From contig NZ_JBHTAN010000001.1 of NCBI RefSeq assembly GCF_042663585.1, positions 248,001 to 312,000 of the forward strand: a DNA stretch of 64,000 nucleotides, read 5' to 3'. Every line of letters starts with the position of its first letter. Position 1 is the stretch's first letter. The notes beneath the pieces are model-generated. The model was not told the DNA's origin. It was given only the letters and a program-made list of their open reading frames with translations, and did not search any database. Both the position numbers and the translations under genes were made by a program. This DNA comes from Natranaeroarchaeum sp042663585. Its GTDB lineage: Archaea; Halobacteriota; Halobacteria; Halobacteriales; Natronoarchaeaceae. Below are positions 16,913-26,031 of the stretch, in pieces.

Positions 16913-17881
16913 ATGCTCATCGTAGGAAGTGACGATGGAATATATCGGACGGATACTCTCGAATCAGCAACCGCTGCTACCGCAAAAAAGGTTCACGATA
17001 CCGGGCGCGTTCTGCGGGTGCGGGAGTTCCCTGACCACCGAGGCGTGTTCGCTGCTACGAAAACCGGACTGTATTATTCGACAGACGGGACCGAATGGAC
17101 GGACCTGAATGTCCCGCAGGAACAGGTGTATTCGGTAGGTTGTCGCTCCCGTGATCAGACATTGTTCGCGGGCACGCGGCCAGCGCACGTCTTCGTCGCG
17201 GATACGGCCGATCAAACCCCACCGTATCAGGATCTGGAGTGGGAAGAGATCAACGCCTTCCGTGATCGGGCGGAGCGAAACGAGTGGCAACTGCCTCGGC
17301 ACGAGAATACGGCACAGGTCAGGGATGTTCTCGTCCCTTCGGAAACCCCTGATCGAATACTCACTGGCATCGAAGTCGGAGGAGTCCACATCAGCGACGA
17401 CGGAGGCGACTCGTGGCACAAGTCTGAGGGTGCGGACGACGACATCCACGAACTCCACGTCATCGGGCCGGACGAGTTCGTCGCGGCCACGGGCTTTGGC
17501 CTCTTTCACACAGAGAATGCCGGGGAATCCTGGACGAGGCTCGATACCGACTACGACCAGCGATACTTCCGGGCCGTGTTTTCCGTCGACGACACGGTGT
17601 ATGCCGCAGGCGCGCTGAAGAACTCGTCGACGTGGGACGACGATGACGCCGATCCCGAACTGTTCATTTCGTCCGACGGAGGGACGATCGAACCAGTCGC
17701 GCACCCGTATCCGACCGAGACAGTTACCGGGATTGCGTCGGTAGACGGCTCTGCTCTCGTGGCAACACATCGAGGGAACATCCTGCGGGAGCGTTCCGAC
17801 GGGTGGGAGAGAGTCGGATCGTTCCCGGTCTCCGAACAGACCACAGGACGGTATACCCCGCTTCTGTGTGTCGATTCGTGA
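16913..17881 (+). CDS. BNR-repeat beta-propeller protein
   Basis: 322 residues without signal peptide. Several Asp-box/BNR repeats are visible: SDDGIYRT, STDGTEWTDL, SDDGGDSWHKS, TENAGESWTRLD and SSDGGTIEP, spaced about 50-60 residues apart as blades of a six- or seven-bladed propeller. Each ends with a short hydrophobic strand. Such proteins resemble sialidase/photosystem-stability-factor (YCF48-like) folds and usually bind proteins or glycans; catalytic sialidase residues are not evident. Cytosolic location is inferred. Haloarchaea often encode such genes singly, with unknown function. Confidence 0.82.
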   Translation: MLIVGSDDGIYRTDTLESATAATAKKVHDTGRVLRVREFPDHRGVFAATKTGLYYSTDGTEWTDLNVPQEQVYSVGCRSRDQTLFAGTRPAHVFVADTADQTPPYQDLEWEEINAFRDRAERNEWQLPRHENTAQVRDVLVPSETPDRILTGIEVGGVHISDDGGDSWHKSEGADDDIHELHVIGPDEFVAATGFGLFHTENAGESWTRLDTDYDQRYFRAVFSVDDTVYAAGALKNSSTWDDDDADPELFISSDGGTIEPVAHPYPTETVTGIASVDGSALVATHRGNILRERSDGWERVGSFPVSEQTTGRYTPLLCVDS

Positions 17882-18171
17882 CTCGATCCGCATCTCTCCT
17901 TTGAGTTCAGCATGTCACTCCTGGTCGTCGATTATAGTATTTTGCACATCGCCCTCATCTGCCGAGTGTTTTAGATTTTATACATGTTTTCTCCAAATTT
18001 GTCGACGAACATCTGTGATTCGAGTTGAGATGCGACAGCACGGCACAAAACTAAACCGATGAATGTTAACATGATAATTTACCAGCACAGACACTATCGA
18101 GTGTTTTAAACTGGATCTTGAGTGGATAAACCTGCATAAAAAGGCTATATCCCAATTCGAGAATTGTATGA
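17882..18171. other. intergenic region, AT-rich
   Basis: 290 bp between two convergent genes. No gene, repeat or terminator that I can support beyond general AT richness. Confidence 0.4.
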
Positions 18172-18843
18172 TTATTCATCATTATGTAAATCGTTCAGAC
18201 TATCTATGTCTCTACAAATACTTTCGTCACCTGTCTCGACGGCTACTGAATTATTCTTTGAAAAAAGTTCTTTGCCACCGACATTTCCATCCATGGTAGT
18301 TAGTTCGCCGAACAGACTCGCATCGAGGGGGACTGGGTTGACACATCGGCGATCCACAGCAGCGACGGTAATGTTCGATACCCCGCCGTAATAGGCCTCT
18401 ATAAGCAGATCCAGACTCCGGACAGCGACACTGGGCATATCACCAAGCAGTATAAGGATAGCATCCGCGTTGTGGGCTCGTACTGCTCTGACACCTGCTC
18501 GGACTGATGTGCTCTGTCCGGTATTGTTATCAGTGTTTTCGATACATTCGGTGGCGTGGTCGTCCAGCGCTGGCTTGACGCGCTCGCTATCGTACCCAGT
18601 CACTACTGACACCCCATCGACGAGACTCAGAACGACGGTTTCAACGGCGTGTTCGACGACAGGTTTCCCACAGTATTCTGCGAGTATTTGTTCACAGTGC
18701 CGAACCGCTGACTGCTGCCAGAATCTCTCCCCAGACCGCTGGCTGTTCCGGGAGAGTCTCCCCGGACAACTGGTCGGGCGTAAGAACGGGCGTCGAATCG
18801 TCGGTAGTAATACAGCGGAAACCGTGTTGGCTTCCCATATCAA
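18172..18843 (-). pseudogene. MobA/MocA-like nucleotidyltransferase with destroyed N-terminus
   Basis: From about residue 58 this reads as a molybdenum-cofactor nucleotidyltransferase (LAEYCGKPVVEHAVETVV, VSVVTGYDSERV, GQSTSVRAGVRAV, DAILILLGDMPSV), the MocA-type partner of xanthine/CO dehydrogenases. The N-terminal nucleotide loop, normally LAAGxSxRxGxxK, is missing from this frame. A remnant EILAAVSGSAL is seen in another frame just upstream (about 18692-18725), so a frameshift plus point changes hit the active site. It overlaps the preceding chimeric ORF by 4 nt, an operon leftover. I expect no activity. Confidence 0.8.
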
Positions 18844-19649
18844 TCCGCCGACGGTTCGGCTTTGGATGTCTCAGCCCCACCGTTCATATACAGCCCCAGT
18901 TCTTTCTTGTTCGTCTCGTCCGGCGACATGGTATGGACGATCTCACCCTCGTACATCACCGCGATACGATCACTGAGTTCGATGATCTCGTCGAGTTTTT
19001 CGGAGATCAGGAGGATCCCTGTTCCCTGTTTACGTTGTTTGAGCAGGTTCTCCAGAATCGACTCGATAGCACCGACTGATGCGTTCGACCATGCGACTTC
19101 GCTGGGTGTCCACTTCTCGTAGGCTATCCCCACAGTCGCAGCCGGAACTCGAAACCGAAGTTCGGGAACGATCTCGTTCTCACGAAGCGCAGTCTCGTGG
19201 GGGGCAGTGACGAACGATGCACCATCGAGTACCCGCTCACCATCGACACCCGTCACGGCGACGTCCGGATATAGCAGTGTCACTACAGTGGGAGGATCTG
19301 CCTCCGCCAGTGCGCCACAGAAAGTCCCGCGATTTCTCACCTGGACATCTCCGATGCTCTCGGCCACCTTCGACAGCGCGGGAATAGTCTCCGAGACGGC
19401 ATCGTTCGTCGCCACATCGACGTGGCATGCGAGACAGCCGATCCAGAGTTGCTCTGCATCACGTTCGACGTGCGATAGCTCGTCGATCTCGTTGATATCG
19501 ACGAGGATATCATAGGGGAGGTCACGCTGTCGAAGGTGTGGGATCAGGCTCTGTCCTCCGGAGAGCACTGTGGCATCTTTCACGTGTTCCGCCAAGAACG
19601 AACAGGCTGCCTCGACAGTTGTAGGAGCCGCGTACTTCACATCGGACAT
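18840..19649 (-). pseudogene. chimeric ORF: molybdoenzyme FAD-subunit N-terminus fused to sugar/nucleoside ABC-ATPase C-terminus
   Basis: 269 residues. The first about 192 match the FAD-binding medium subunit of xanthine/CO dehydrogenases (CoxM/XdhB type): APTTVEAACSFL, VLSGGQSLIPHL, IGDVQVRNRGTFCGALAEADP and YEKWTPSEVAWSNASVGA. From about residue 193 the sequence is the very C-terminus of an RbsA-like ABC transporter ATPase (LLKQRKQGTGILLISEKLDEIIELSDRIAVMYEGEIV). The frame is continuous. The C-terminal CoxM domain, the intervening genes and the ATP-binding motifs are gone, so this looks like the product of a large deletion, with the shared residues VGA at the joint. Non-functional in either role is most likely. 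Confidence 0.85.
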
Positions 19650-20321
19650 TGATGATTCACGCTAAACTGCCCGGCTACCGATATCTAACTGTATCAATTC
19701 TCGTTCACCGGGCGTGAATATTATACAATTAGATTTTCTAAGCAGAAAATCAACCCGGATATACAGTATTTGTTCAATGGATTGACCGTTTACTGTCGTA
19801 GCGAACGCCGCTATCTTGGACGAAGCGCGCTATTTGGGAGAACGAAGACAGCGAGTGAGAACTTTGAAATGTTCAGTATAGGAAATTCCGTCCACGCCAA
19901 CGATTCTCATAAGATAACCAACGGCCTGTCGTTACGAAAATGGAAGTCGGCCACACGGCTTTGATTTTACATAAGTACTGTCGTAAATCTATCCCGGTGT
20001 CCGGGTGAGCAATTATTGATATAGGACCCCGAGAAGCAAGATACAGCCGTGTTGTTTCCGGTTTGGGCCGCGTCGACGACCACGAGTACGTGCCTTGCCG
20101 TTATGTATCACGGAACGGATTGATCGGCGGCACGCAACAAAGAGATCATCACGAGATTTCTATACTGGGAACTCTCGACGGATTTTTGGTCAAATATTGA
20201 CATCGTTACCAGTATAGGGTTCAGATACCGATTGTTGGAAATTCACCGCTCATATACACTACAAACATCGACTATTCCGCGATATCTTTTTATAATCCTA
20301 CTCGATAGTGAGACACACGCA
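19650..20321. other. non-coding divergent spacer of the decayed molybdoenzyme locus
   Basis: About 670 bp. The first 80 bp hold the upstream region of the chimeric ORF and the last 40 bp the promoter of the next fragment. Between them I see no gene; short open frames do not resemble proteins. Confidence 0.45.
20287..20298 (+). promoter_or_regulatory. TATA box before the decayed gene at 20322
   Basis: TTTTTATAATCC centred 29 nt before ATG; a canonical leaderless haloarchaeal promoter left in front of a broken gene. Confidence 0.5.
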
Positions 20322-20790
20322 ATGTCGGGTGCCACTAGATCACCAGATCAGTTCGTTCAGAACCTGATGGACGAGCACAAGTCAACAGCCGAACAGCTCG
20401 CAGACGAGTACTACAATGACGAGTATTTCGACCGACTCGGGGGCCCGAGGCCACGATCCATACGGAGTTCCCAGCATTCGCCTGGAAGGGGTTCTATTAC
20501 GGACTGTTGCCGCCCGTCCGTCAGATCGACCTGATTTACCGGAGAGGCGATCCCTACTACAACGATCGGAAGCTCATCGTCGGACTCGGTAAGCAGATCC
20601 AGGACGAGATCAAGGACGCGCGTGTATTCTCGAACCTGTCCGCTCAGTTTGGCGTTGACGCCGACAACCGCGCCTTCGACAGGACGGATCCGGAGACGTC
20701 GATAGACCTCGGCGAACTCGCGAACATCGCGATGCTCGGCAACTCCGAAACGCTCGGGCCCGAAGAGGAGGGGCCCGAGGCGTTACGTGG
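20322..20790 (+). pseudogene. frameshifted gene fragment, family not recognised
   Basis: It starts MSGATRSPDQFVQNLMDEHK in one frame up to FDRLGG, then continues in another frame as EATIHTEFPAFAWKGFYYGL, RQIDLIYRRGDPYYNDRKL and DLGELANIAMLGNSETLGP. The switch is in GGGGGCCCGAGG near 20440-20450, consistent with loss of one base. After about 20780 the frame breaks again (WEHLAGWSREVPEVEF in the third frame). I do not recognise the family; its place before a molybdoenzyme subunit suggests a member of the same former operon. Confidence 0.6.
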
Positions 20791-20799
20791 GAGCATCTC

Positions 20800-21323
20800 G
20801 CTGGTTGGTCGCGGGAAGTACCGGAGGTCGAGTTCGTCGACCCGGACACCGGCGGGGGAACGTCGCTCACAGTTACACCGTCGGCGCACTGGCTGTCGTC
20901 GTCGACGTCGATCCGCGAACCGGCGATATAGACGTCGCCATCTGTGAAGACATCGGGAACGCGATCAACCCGAGGCTCGTCGAGGGGCAGGTGCAGGGAA
21001 CGATCGTTCAGGGCCTCGGTGAGACGCTGGTCGAGGAGTACGCTTACGATGAGGATGGGAATCTACAGAACGGATCGATGCTGGAGTATCATCTCCCCAC
21101 GGCGGCCGACGTGCCGATGATAACCAACATGGAGAAACTCGAAAATCCCGATCCGACGACCTCGCATGGGCAGAAAGAGGTTGGCGAGTGTCCACTGGTC
21201 CCGGTCAGTGCCGCCATGACGAACGCCGTCTGTGACGCGACGGATATTCGCTTCACGTCGCTTCCCCTGACGCCACAGCACGTCTTACCGAAGCTAGTGC
21301 AAGCCGATCTGCGGGAACTCTGA
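20800..21323 (+). pseudogene. C-terminal fragment of molybdopterin-binding large subunit (XdhA/CoxL type)
   Basis: From about 20860 the frame gives NVAHSYTVGALAVVVDVDPRTG, then ICEDIGNAINPRLVEGQVQG and GQKEVGECPLVPVSAAMTNAV. These are the end of the aldehyde oxidase/xanthine dehydrogenase large subunit, including the conserved Q-G and the GEx(x)xxP stretch carrying the catalytic Glu (KEVGEC). About 600 N-terminal residues with most of the cofactor contacts are missing. A frameshift near 20855 separates it from upstream codons (EFVDPDTGG). Inactive remnant. Confidence 0.85.
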
Positions 21324-21374
21324 ACAGCGGTTTACAGGAAAACATCGAATGTTGTTCGCAGCCGCGATGATCGA

Positions 21375-22520
21375 CTACTCGTCCGATGGAGAGTCTCGTG
21401 GATGGATCGGGGTATCCCGATCACGGAGGTGGGCTGGCTTGCAGTCGTTGTGCACGGTTAGGACCTCCGAGACGATGCTCATCGCTATCTGACTGGGCTC
21501 TCCACCACCGAGAGCCAGACCGATCGGCGCGTAGAGCCGGGCCAGCTCGGCATCGGAAATCGGGCCCCGCCCGTTTTCCAGTGCGTCCCGGATCTCTCCA
21601 AATCGCTCCGACGGACCCATAATCCCGATATACGGCGTCGGCGTATCGAGCAGACAGTCGACCGCCAGCCGATCGTCGACGAGGTTGTGACTCATCACGA
21701 CCGCGTACGTCTCCCGGTCGAACGAGAGCGTCTCGGTGAGGCGAGGTGCTGTGGCCGAAACAACGCGGTCCGCACACGGGAACTCCTCGGCGTTGGCGTG
21801 GCCGCCCCGGAACGTCGCGACCGTGACCCTGAAACCAGCCCGTTTCGCGAACTTCGTGACGGGATAAACGTCGTTCCCGCTGCCGAAGACGTACAGGTCT
21901 GGCGGGGGCCGAATCGGATCGACGAATAGGCGCAAATCCTCGGATTTCGCCGGGAGAGAGAGTAGTTCCGATCTGTCGCCAGCGACACTGTCCTCAACTC
22001 GCTTGCGGATCCGCTTGTCAAGCCACGCCGGGCGCTCGGCAAGTGCATCGAGGTCCCCGTCCGGAACGTAGAGTCGATCACGGACGGTTCCGTTTCCTGC
22101 CGACCCGTCGATCAGAGTCAGTGACAGGCCAGTACTGCCGTCTATATACCCGTCCACGAGGCGACCGAACCGGTCGTCGAGCGGTTCGAGGAGCAGATCG
22201 ATCACGCCGTTGCAGCCGAGTCCCAGCCCCCACTCGTCGTCGGTAAGGTCGAACCGTTCGAATCGTGGCTCGTCTGAGGCGCGAACGTCCTCTGCGAGTC
22301 GAAGCACCTCGTCCTCGATGCATCCTGCCGTAATGCTGCCCGCACCGGACTCGTCTGTGACGAGCATCTTCGCTCCGGGACGGCGGTAGCCGTTCCCGTC
22401 GACGGCGACGATTGTCGCCACTACGCCGGGCGTATCCGTCGCGAGCGCGTCTTCGATCCGCGCCATCACTGTCGGTTCCGAAAGACTCCAGTCGTGGGGC
22501 TGTCCTGGGTGTTCACTCAT
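21375..22520 (-). CDS. xdhC: XdhC/CoxI-family molybdenum cofactor insertion protein
   Basis: 381 residues, full family length. The N-terminal XdhC/CoxI domain (about 15-130) has the conserved VVATIVAVDGNGYRRPGAKMLV, GSITAGCIEDEVL with its invariant Cys, and GLGLGCNGVIDLLLEPL. The C-terminal domain (about 215-355) is a Rossmann fold with VFGSGNDVYPVTKFAKRAGFRVTVAT, ending GLALGGGEPSQIAMSIVSEVL. XdhC binds and sulfurates Mo-cofactor before insertion into xanthine dehydrogenase-type enzymes. It is the only complete member of this locus, so its client may be encoded elsewhere. Its start overlaps the stop of the truncated amidase (ATGA). Confidence 0.9.
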   Translation of the reverse strand: MSEHPGQPHDWSLSEPTVMARIEDALATDTPGVVATIVAVDGNGYRRPGAKMLVTDESGAGSITAGCIEDEVLRLAEDVRASDEPRFERFDLTDDEWGLGLGCNGVIDLLLEPLDDRFGRLVDGYIDGSTGLSLTLIDGSAGNGTVRDRLYVPDGDLDALAERPAWLDKRIRKRVEDSVAGDRSELLSLPAKSEDLRLFVDPIRPPPDLYVFGSGNDVYPVTKFAKRAGFRVTVATFRGGHANAEEFPCADRVVSATAPRLTETLSFDRETYAVVMSHNLVDDRLAVDCLLDTPTPYIGIMGPSERFGEIRDALENGRGPISDAELARLYAPIGLALGGGEPSQIAMSIVSEVLTVHNDCKPAHLRDRDTPIHPRDSPSDE

Positions 22521-23248
22521 ATCTTTGTGGTGGATCCGGGGGACTGATTCTGTGATACATTGTTGTTTGTTCTTCCCCAGTCGGTATTATTGTTTTCGAC
22601 GAAGCCATTGCTTCGGCTCGCGTGCATGGCCCGTGGGATCGATCCGTCCTGATCAGTGTCGAGAGCGACGTCGACGTCACCCTCGACGACGGCGACAGCA
22701 GATCCCCCGGACGAACCACCAGCGAGGTGTTGATTGCTGTGTGGGATCAGTATCGGTCCCATTGCCGTGGGCACCCCGCTCCCCGAGACCGCAAGCTCGT
22801 CCGGGGTCGTTTTTCCAACCACCTCCGCGCCGGCATCGAGAAGCCGAGTGACGATAGTCGCATCGAACGAATGAACGAATCCCTCGAACGCTTTTGATCC
22901 GGCGGTCAGTTCGATCCCACCAACAGCGATGTTGTCCTTTACTCCGACAGTGACTCCCGATAGAGAGCCTGTCTCCGCTCCGTCGATCAGACACCGACGG
23001 ACAAACGCATTGAGTGGGTCTTCCGATGAATCTGGGCGGTAGCCCATTTGTCGATCTCTATGATGAGTCGTGCCCGTAGGCGATGGAGCAGGAAGTGTCT
23101 CTAGCTGTTCTAATACGCCCAACTTCGAGCCGATGAGATCAGCGTATTCGGAAGCTTGATCATCAGTTAATCGTATCCCATGTTTTGACGCATATTGTAG
23201 GACATCCCCCGATGTAGGTGGTCGTATGAACTGTTGTTCCCAATTCAT
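22517..23248 (-). pseudogene. amidase-signature enzyme, truncated
   Basis: 243 residues; the first about 205 are an amidase (GatA/AtzF-like hydrolase). The catalytic Lys is in VTVGVKDNIAV and the Ser loop in HLAGGSSGGSAVAVVEGDVDVALDTDQDGSI. The third catalytic Ser region and the remaining about 230 residues are absent. After GSIPR the sequence becomes unrelated (polar Asn/Ser-rich) and stops at the start of xdhC. An internal deletion has joined the front half to the former stop region. Amidases are common in purine/hydantoin degradation gene sets, in line with the surrounding locus. Confidence 0.8.
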
Positions 23249-23744
23249 GTGTAGGACTTACACAAATGATATATAAAGCCACCGGCACGGGCAAGTGTAA
23301 TCGACGACATCAAGCCCGAAGACACTCAGAGCAGCGGCCAGGGGTGCATAATTTCACCCAATTGATAGTCGATCTACCAGTTCAGCATGATGTAATATCA
23401 GTTTATAATTCTGGCAGAAACGCTCGGATGTCGCGCGTCGAATATCCCTCAAACTGCCTGCTCCAAAGATCCCCGCTCGCGATAGAACTCGGATCGGATG
23501 AGCCGCGGCTCTGATCCACACAGCACCCACCGGCACGGGAGAGCTAGTGCTTCGAGAGTCTCTGAACCGCTTGTCTCGCTGGTACCGTCGAGTTTCTCCG
23601 TAGCTTCAAATACCGTGCAGAACAGTAGTGGGATGCCCCAGCGACCGAAATTAAGGTAGCTCCCCAGATATATATGATTCGTAATCGAAGCACGGAGTAT
23701 GGACCGCCAGGCCGCACTCAAGGAGACTCAGTGGGAGTTGTGAG
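23249..23744. other. intergenic spacer, no gene recognised
   Basis: About 500 bp between the amidase fragment and the ABC1 kinase gene. The amidase promoter lies at its left edge (ACAAATGATATATAAAG around 23255-23272 on the plus strand, AT-rich). Short open frames on both strands look like chance or decayed sequence. Confidence 0.4.
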
Positions 23745-25310
23745 ATGCAGGGGTTCGTTCGCCGATATCTGCTGGTCGTGGTCCGGTTTTTCCCCTTCGC
23801 CGTAGCCTTTCTTCGTGACCGACACCGGTTCATCTTCGTCGGTTCTCCACGCCGGGTCGACGACCAGCGACATCGTCGCAGAGCCGAAAAACTCCGAGAC
23901 ACGCTACTGGAACTCGGCCCGGCGTTCATCAAGATCGGCCAGGTCCTGTCGACACGTCCTGACATCGTCCCGCCGACGTATGCTGCGGAGTTCGGAACGC
24001 TTCAGAACGAAGTCCCCGAAGTGGCTGGCGGCGACCCGAAGACGGTCCTGCAAGAAGAGCTCGGCGACGTACTCGACCTCTCTGCCGTCGAGCCCATCGC
24101 CGGAGGGTCGCTCGCCTTCGTCTATTCGGTCACCTACGAAGACGAACGGATCGCCCTGAAAGTGCGCCGGCCAGGCGTGAAATCGATCATCGAACGCGAC
24201 CTACGTGTCGTTCGTGGTCTACTGCCACTGATCAGCCCCTTCCTCCCGGAACGCCAGCGATACTCGGTGCGGAATGCAGCCGACGATTTCGAGGAGGTGA
24301 TTTTCGACGAACTCGATTTCGACCGGGAGCGGACGATCATGACCGAAATTCGGGCGAACTTCTCCGACGACGAACGAGTCCTGATTCCCGACGTCTATGA
24401 AGACCTCTCTTCCAAGCGCGTGCTGGTCATGGAGTACCTGACTGGTCGGAAGATTACTGATGACGACGCGTTCGACGGCGTCGACGTCGAACCAAACGAG
24501 ATGGCGACTCGAATGATCAAGATCTATATGCAGATGGGAATCGTCGATGGCGTGTTTCACGCCGACCCCCATCCGGGGAATCTCGCCGTCACTGAGGCGG
24601 GCCAGTTACTGATCTACGATTTCGGGATGAGCGAACGGCTCTCAGAGACAGTCCAGGAGGACATTGTGGGGCTCTACCGTGCGCTCGTCCGGCGCGATGT
24701 CGACACGCTTGTCGACGCGCTGATTGCACTCGATGTGCTCGAAGCGGGTGTCGACCGTACCGAGGTCAGACGTGTCCTCTCCCTCGTCATCGAGACGTTA
24801 GAGGGCCAGTCGGAAGTCACCTGGCGTTTGATCATCACCGAGTTGACGACACAGCTTCGGGACTTTCCGTTTCGTCTCCCGCCAAACGTGATGTTGTTGA
24901 TCCGAGTTGGGACCGTCGGCGAAGGCGTCTGTCGTCAGCTCGACCCGGAGTTCGATTTTCTTGCGGCCGTTCGGTCGTTCCTCATCGAACAGGGCCTCAT
25001 CGAGAGCGAACTCGAGACGCTCATCGGAGAGTCGTGGGGCGATGTCCAGCAGTCGATACCCGCACTGGCACGCATTCCTGCCCGCCTCGATCGAACGCTG
25101 GATCAGCTGGACCGGAGCGAACTGGTCGTCCGAACGAAGCCCGTTGACACACGCGGTCGGGGTGACCCGCACCTCGGCTACGCCGTCCTAGCCGGTGCAT
25201 TGACCGTCACCGCCGCCATCGTCACGATATACGACCCACTCTACGCCGTCCCGTCCGGACTTCTCGCCGTCATCTTCCTGCTCGTGTATGTCGCTCGCCG
25301 TCGCTTGTGA
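23745..25310 (+). CDS. ABC1/UbiB-family atypical kinase (AarF-like)
   Basis: 521 residues. The N-terminal KxGQ signature is FIKIGQVLSTRPDIVP (Lys63), followed by the ABC1 kinase-like core: GGSLAFVYSVTYEDERIALKVRRPG, VMEYLTGRKI, VFHADPHPGNLAV as catalytic loop and IYDFGMSERL as metal-binding motif. Two hydrophobic segments end the protein (about 470-518: GYAVLAGALTVTAAIV, YAVPSGLLAVIFLLVYVA), so it is anchored to the membrane. UbiB-like proteins are ATPases that help prenyl-quinone lipid metabolism. All motifs are intact. It stands alone. Confidence 0.92.
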   Translation: MQGFVRRYLLVVVRFFPFAVAFLRDRHRFIFVGSPRRVDDQRHRRRAEKLRDTLLELGPAFIKIGQVLSTRPDIVPPTYAAEFGTLQNEVPEVAGGDPKTVLQEELGDVLDLSAVEPIAGGSLAFVYSVTYEDERIALKVRRPGVKSIIERDLRVVRGLLPLISPFLPERQRYSVRNAADDFEEVIFDELDFDRERTIMTEIRANFSDDERVLIPDVYEDLSSKRVLVMEYLTGRKITDDDAFDGVDVEPNEMATRMIKIYMQMGIVDGVFHADPHPGNLAVTEAGQLLIYDFGMSERLSETVQEDIVGLYRALVRRDVDTLVDALIALDVLEAGVDRTEVRRVLSLVIETLEGQSEVTWRLIITELTTQLRDFPFRLPPNVMLLIRVGTVGEGVCRQLDPEFDFLAAVRSFLIEQGLIESELETLIGESWGDVQQSIPALARIPARLDRTLDQLDRSELVVRTKPVDTRGRGDPHLGYAVLAGALTVTAAIVTIYDPLYAVPSGLLAVIFLLVYVARRRL

Positions 25311-25719
25311 TAGCGCAAAGTCGTCCACTCGAACTAAGACATAGGACACGAACAATATTATACTATGTTAGCTATGATACGTGATGAGAAATATATTTTA
25401 AATGTTTTGTTAACCGTATATTTCATATTTGAGCGTCTCGGTCGAAACCCTTGCTGAGAAACGTGACAAGCGAGTAACGCAGGGTCAACTGTATGCCTCC
25501 TGAAGTGACAATGTGGGGGTAGACCGCTGGTAGAGGGCGAAGAAGTCACTACCCGAGCACTCGCCCTCCAACTCCATCTCGATGAGGACGGGCAACTACG
25601 TCTGTGCGATATCTCTCTTGAGTCCGCCGTGCGAGAAACGAAACTATCCGCCGGGTTTGCATTAACCAACAAACCTATCATACTGGTGTCTGTTGTTGGT
25701 TAACAGAGGACGGTCTCCA
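25311..25719. other. AT-rich spacer with operator-like inverted repeat
   Basis: Very AT-rich at 25350-25430, then a moderately GC-rich part. An open stretch (VEGEEVTTRALALQLHLDEDGQLRLC and on, 25519-25698 region) has no good start. I cannot assign it to a family; it may be a decayed small gene. Confidence 0.4.
25662..25703 (+). promoter_or_regulatory. 11-bp perfect inverted repeat before the gene at 25720
   Basis: TTAACCAACAA (25662-25672) and TTGTTGGTTAA (25693-25703), centres 31 bp apart (about three helical turns), ending 16 nt before the ATG. This is the geometry of an operator bound by a dimeric repressor; an RNA hairpin occluding the start is the alternative. Confidence 0.55.
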
Positions 25720-26031
25720 ATGTCCGAGGAACAACCGACACCGCCGGCGGATCTCCCTGACGATGTCGTCGATACACTCGACGAGGCTTCCACCGAACGT
25801 CTCCGAGAGATTGCCGAGTACGCGGAGGAGCTAGCAGAGTATCATAGCCGAGAACCAAGTTCTGGCGAGGACGACAGAGTGCAAGACCCGTCCGAAGATC
25901 GTCCCGACGAGGTCCCATCGAGAGCGACGGTGACGATCAAGGAGATCAACGACAACCGATACTACTACTGGCAGTGGCGCGATGGAGAGACGATCCGGTC
26001 CCAGTACAAGGGGCCAGTGGACTCAGATTGA
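25720..26031 (+). CDS. small acidic protein, function unknown
   Basis: 103 residues, strongly acidic, no cysteines, no membrane segment. The first half is helical with heptad-like spacing (VVDTLDEASTERLREIAEYAEELAEY). The middle is disordered (SGEDDRVQDPSEDRPDEVPS), and the end is a beta hairpin rich in Tyr and Trp (TIKEINDNRYYYWQWRDGETIRSQYKGPV). That C-terminal pattern resembles small domains that bind nucleic acid next to mobile-element or regulator genes, but I cannot name the family. The inverted repeat directly upstream suggests autoregulation. Its stop lies inside a relic IS end. Confidence 0.7.
   Translation: MSEEQPTPPADLPDDVVDTLDEASTERLREIAEYAEELAEYHSREPSSGEDDRVQDPSEDRPDEVPSRATVTIKEINDNRYYYWQWRDGETIRSQYKGPVDSD

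Noticed and set aside
16970..17890. Minus-strand 309-residue frame opposite the BNR propeller
   Set aside because: Antisense shadow; no domain pattern, whereas the plus strand has regularly spaced Asp-boxes.
25430..25510. Short frame LSVSVETLAEKRDKRVTQGQL, antitoxin-like
   Set aside because: No start codon or partner toxin; too short to support.
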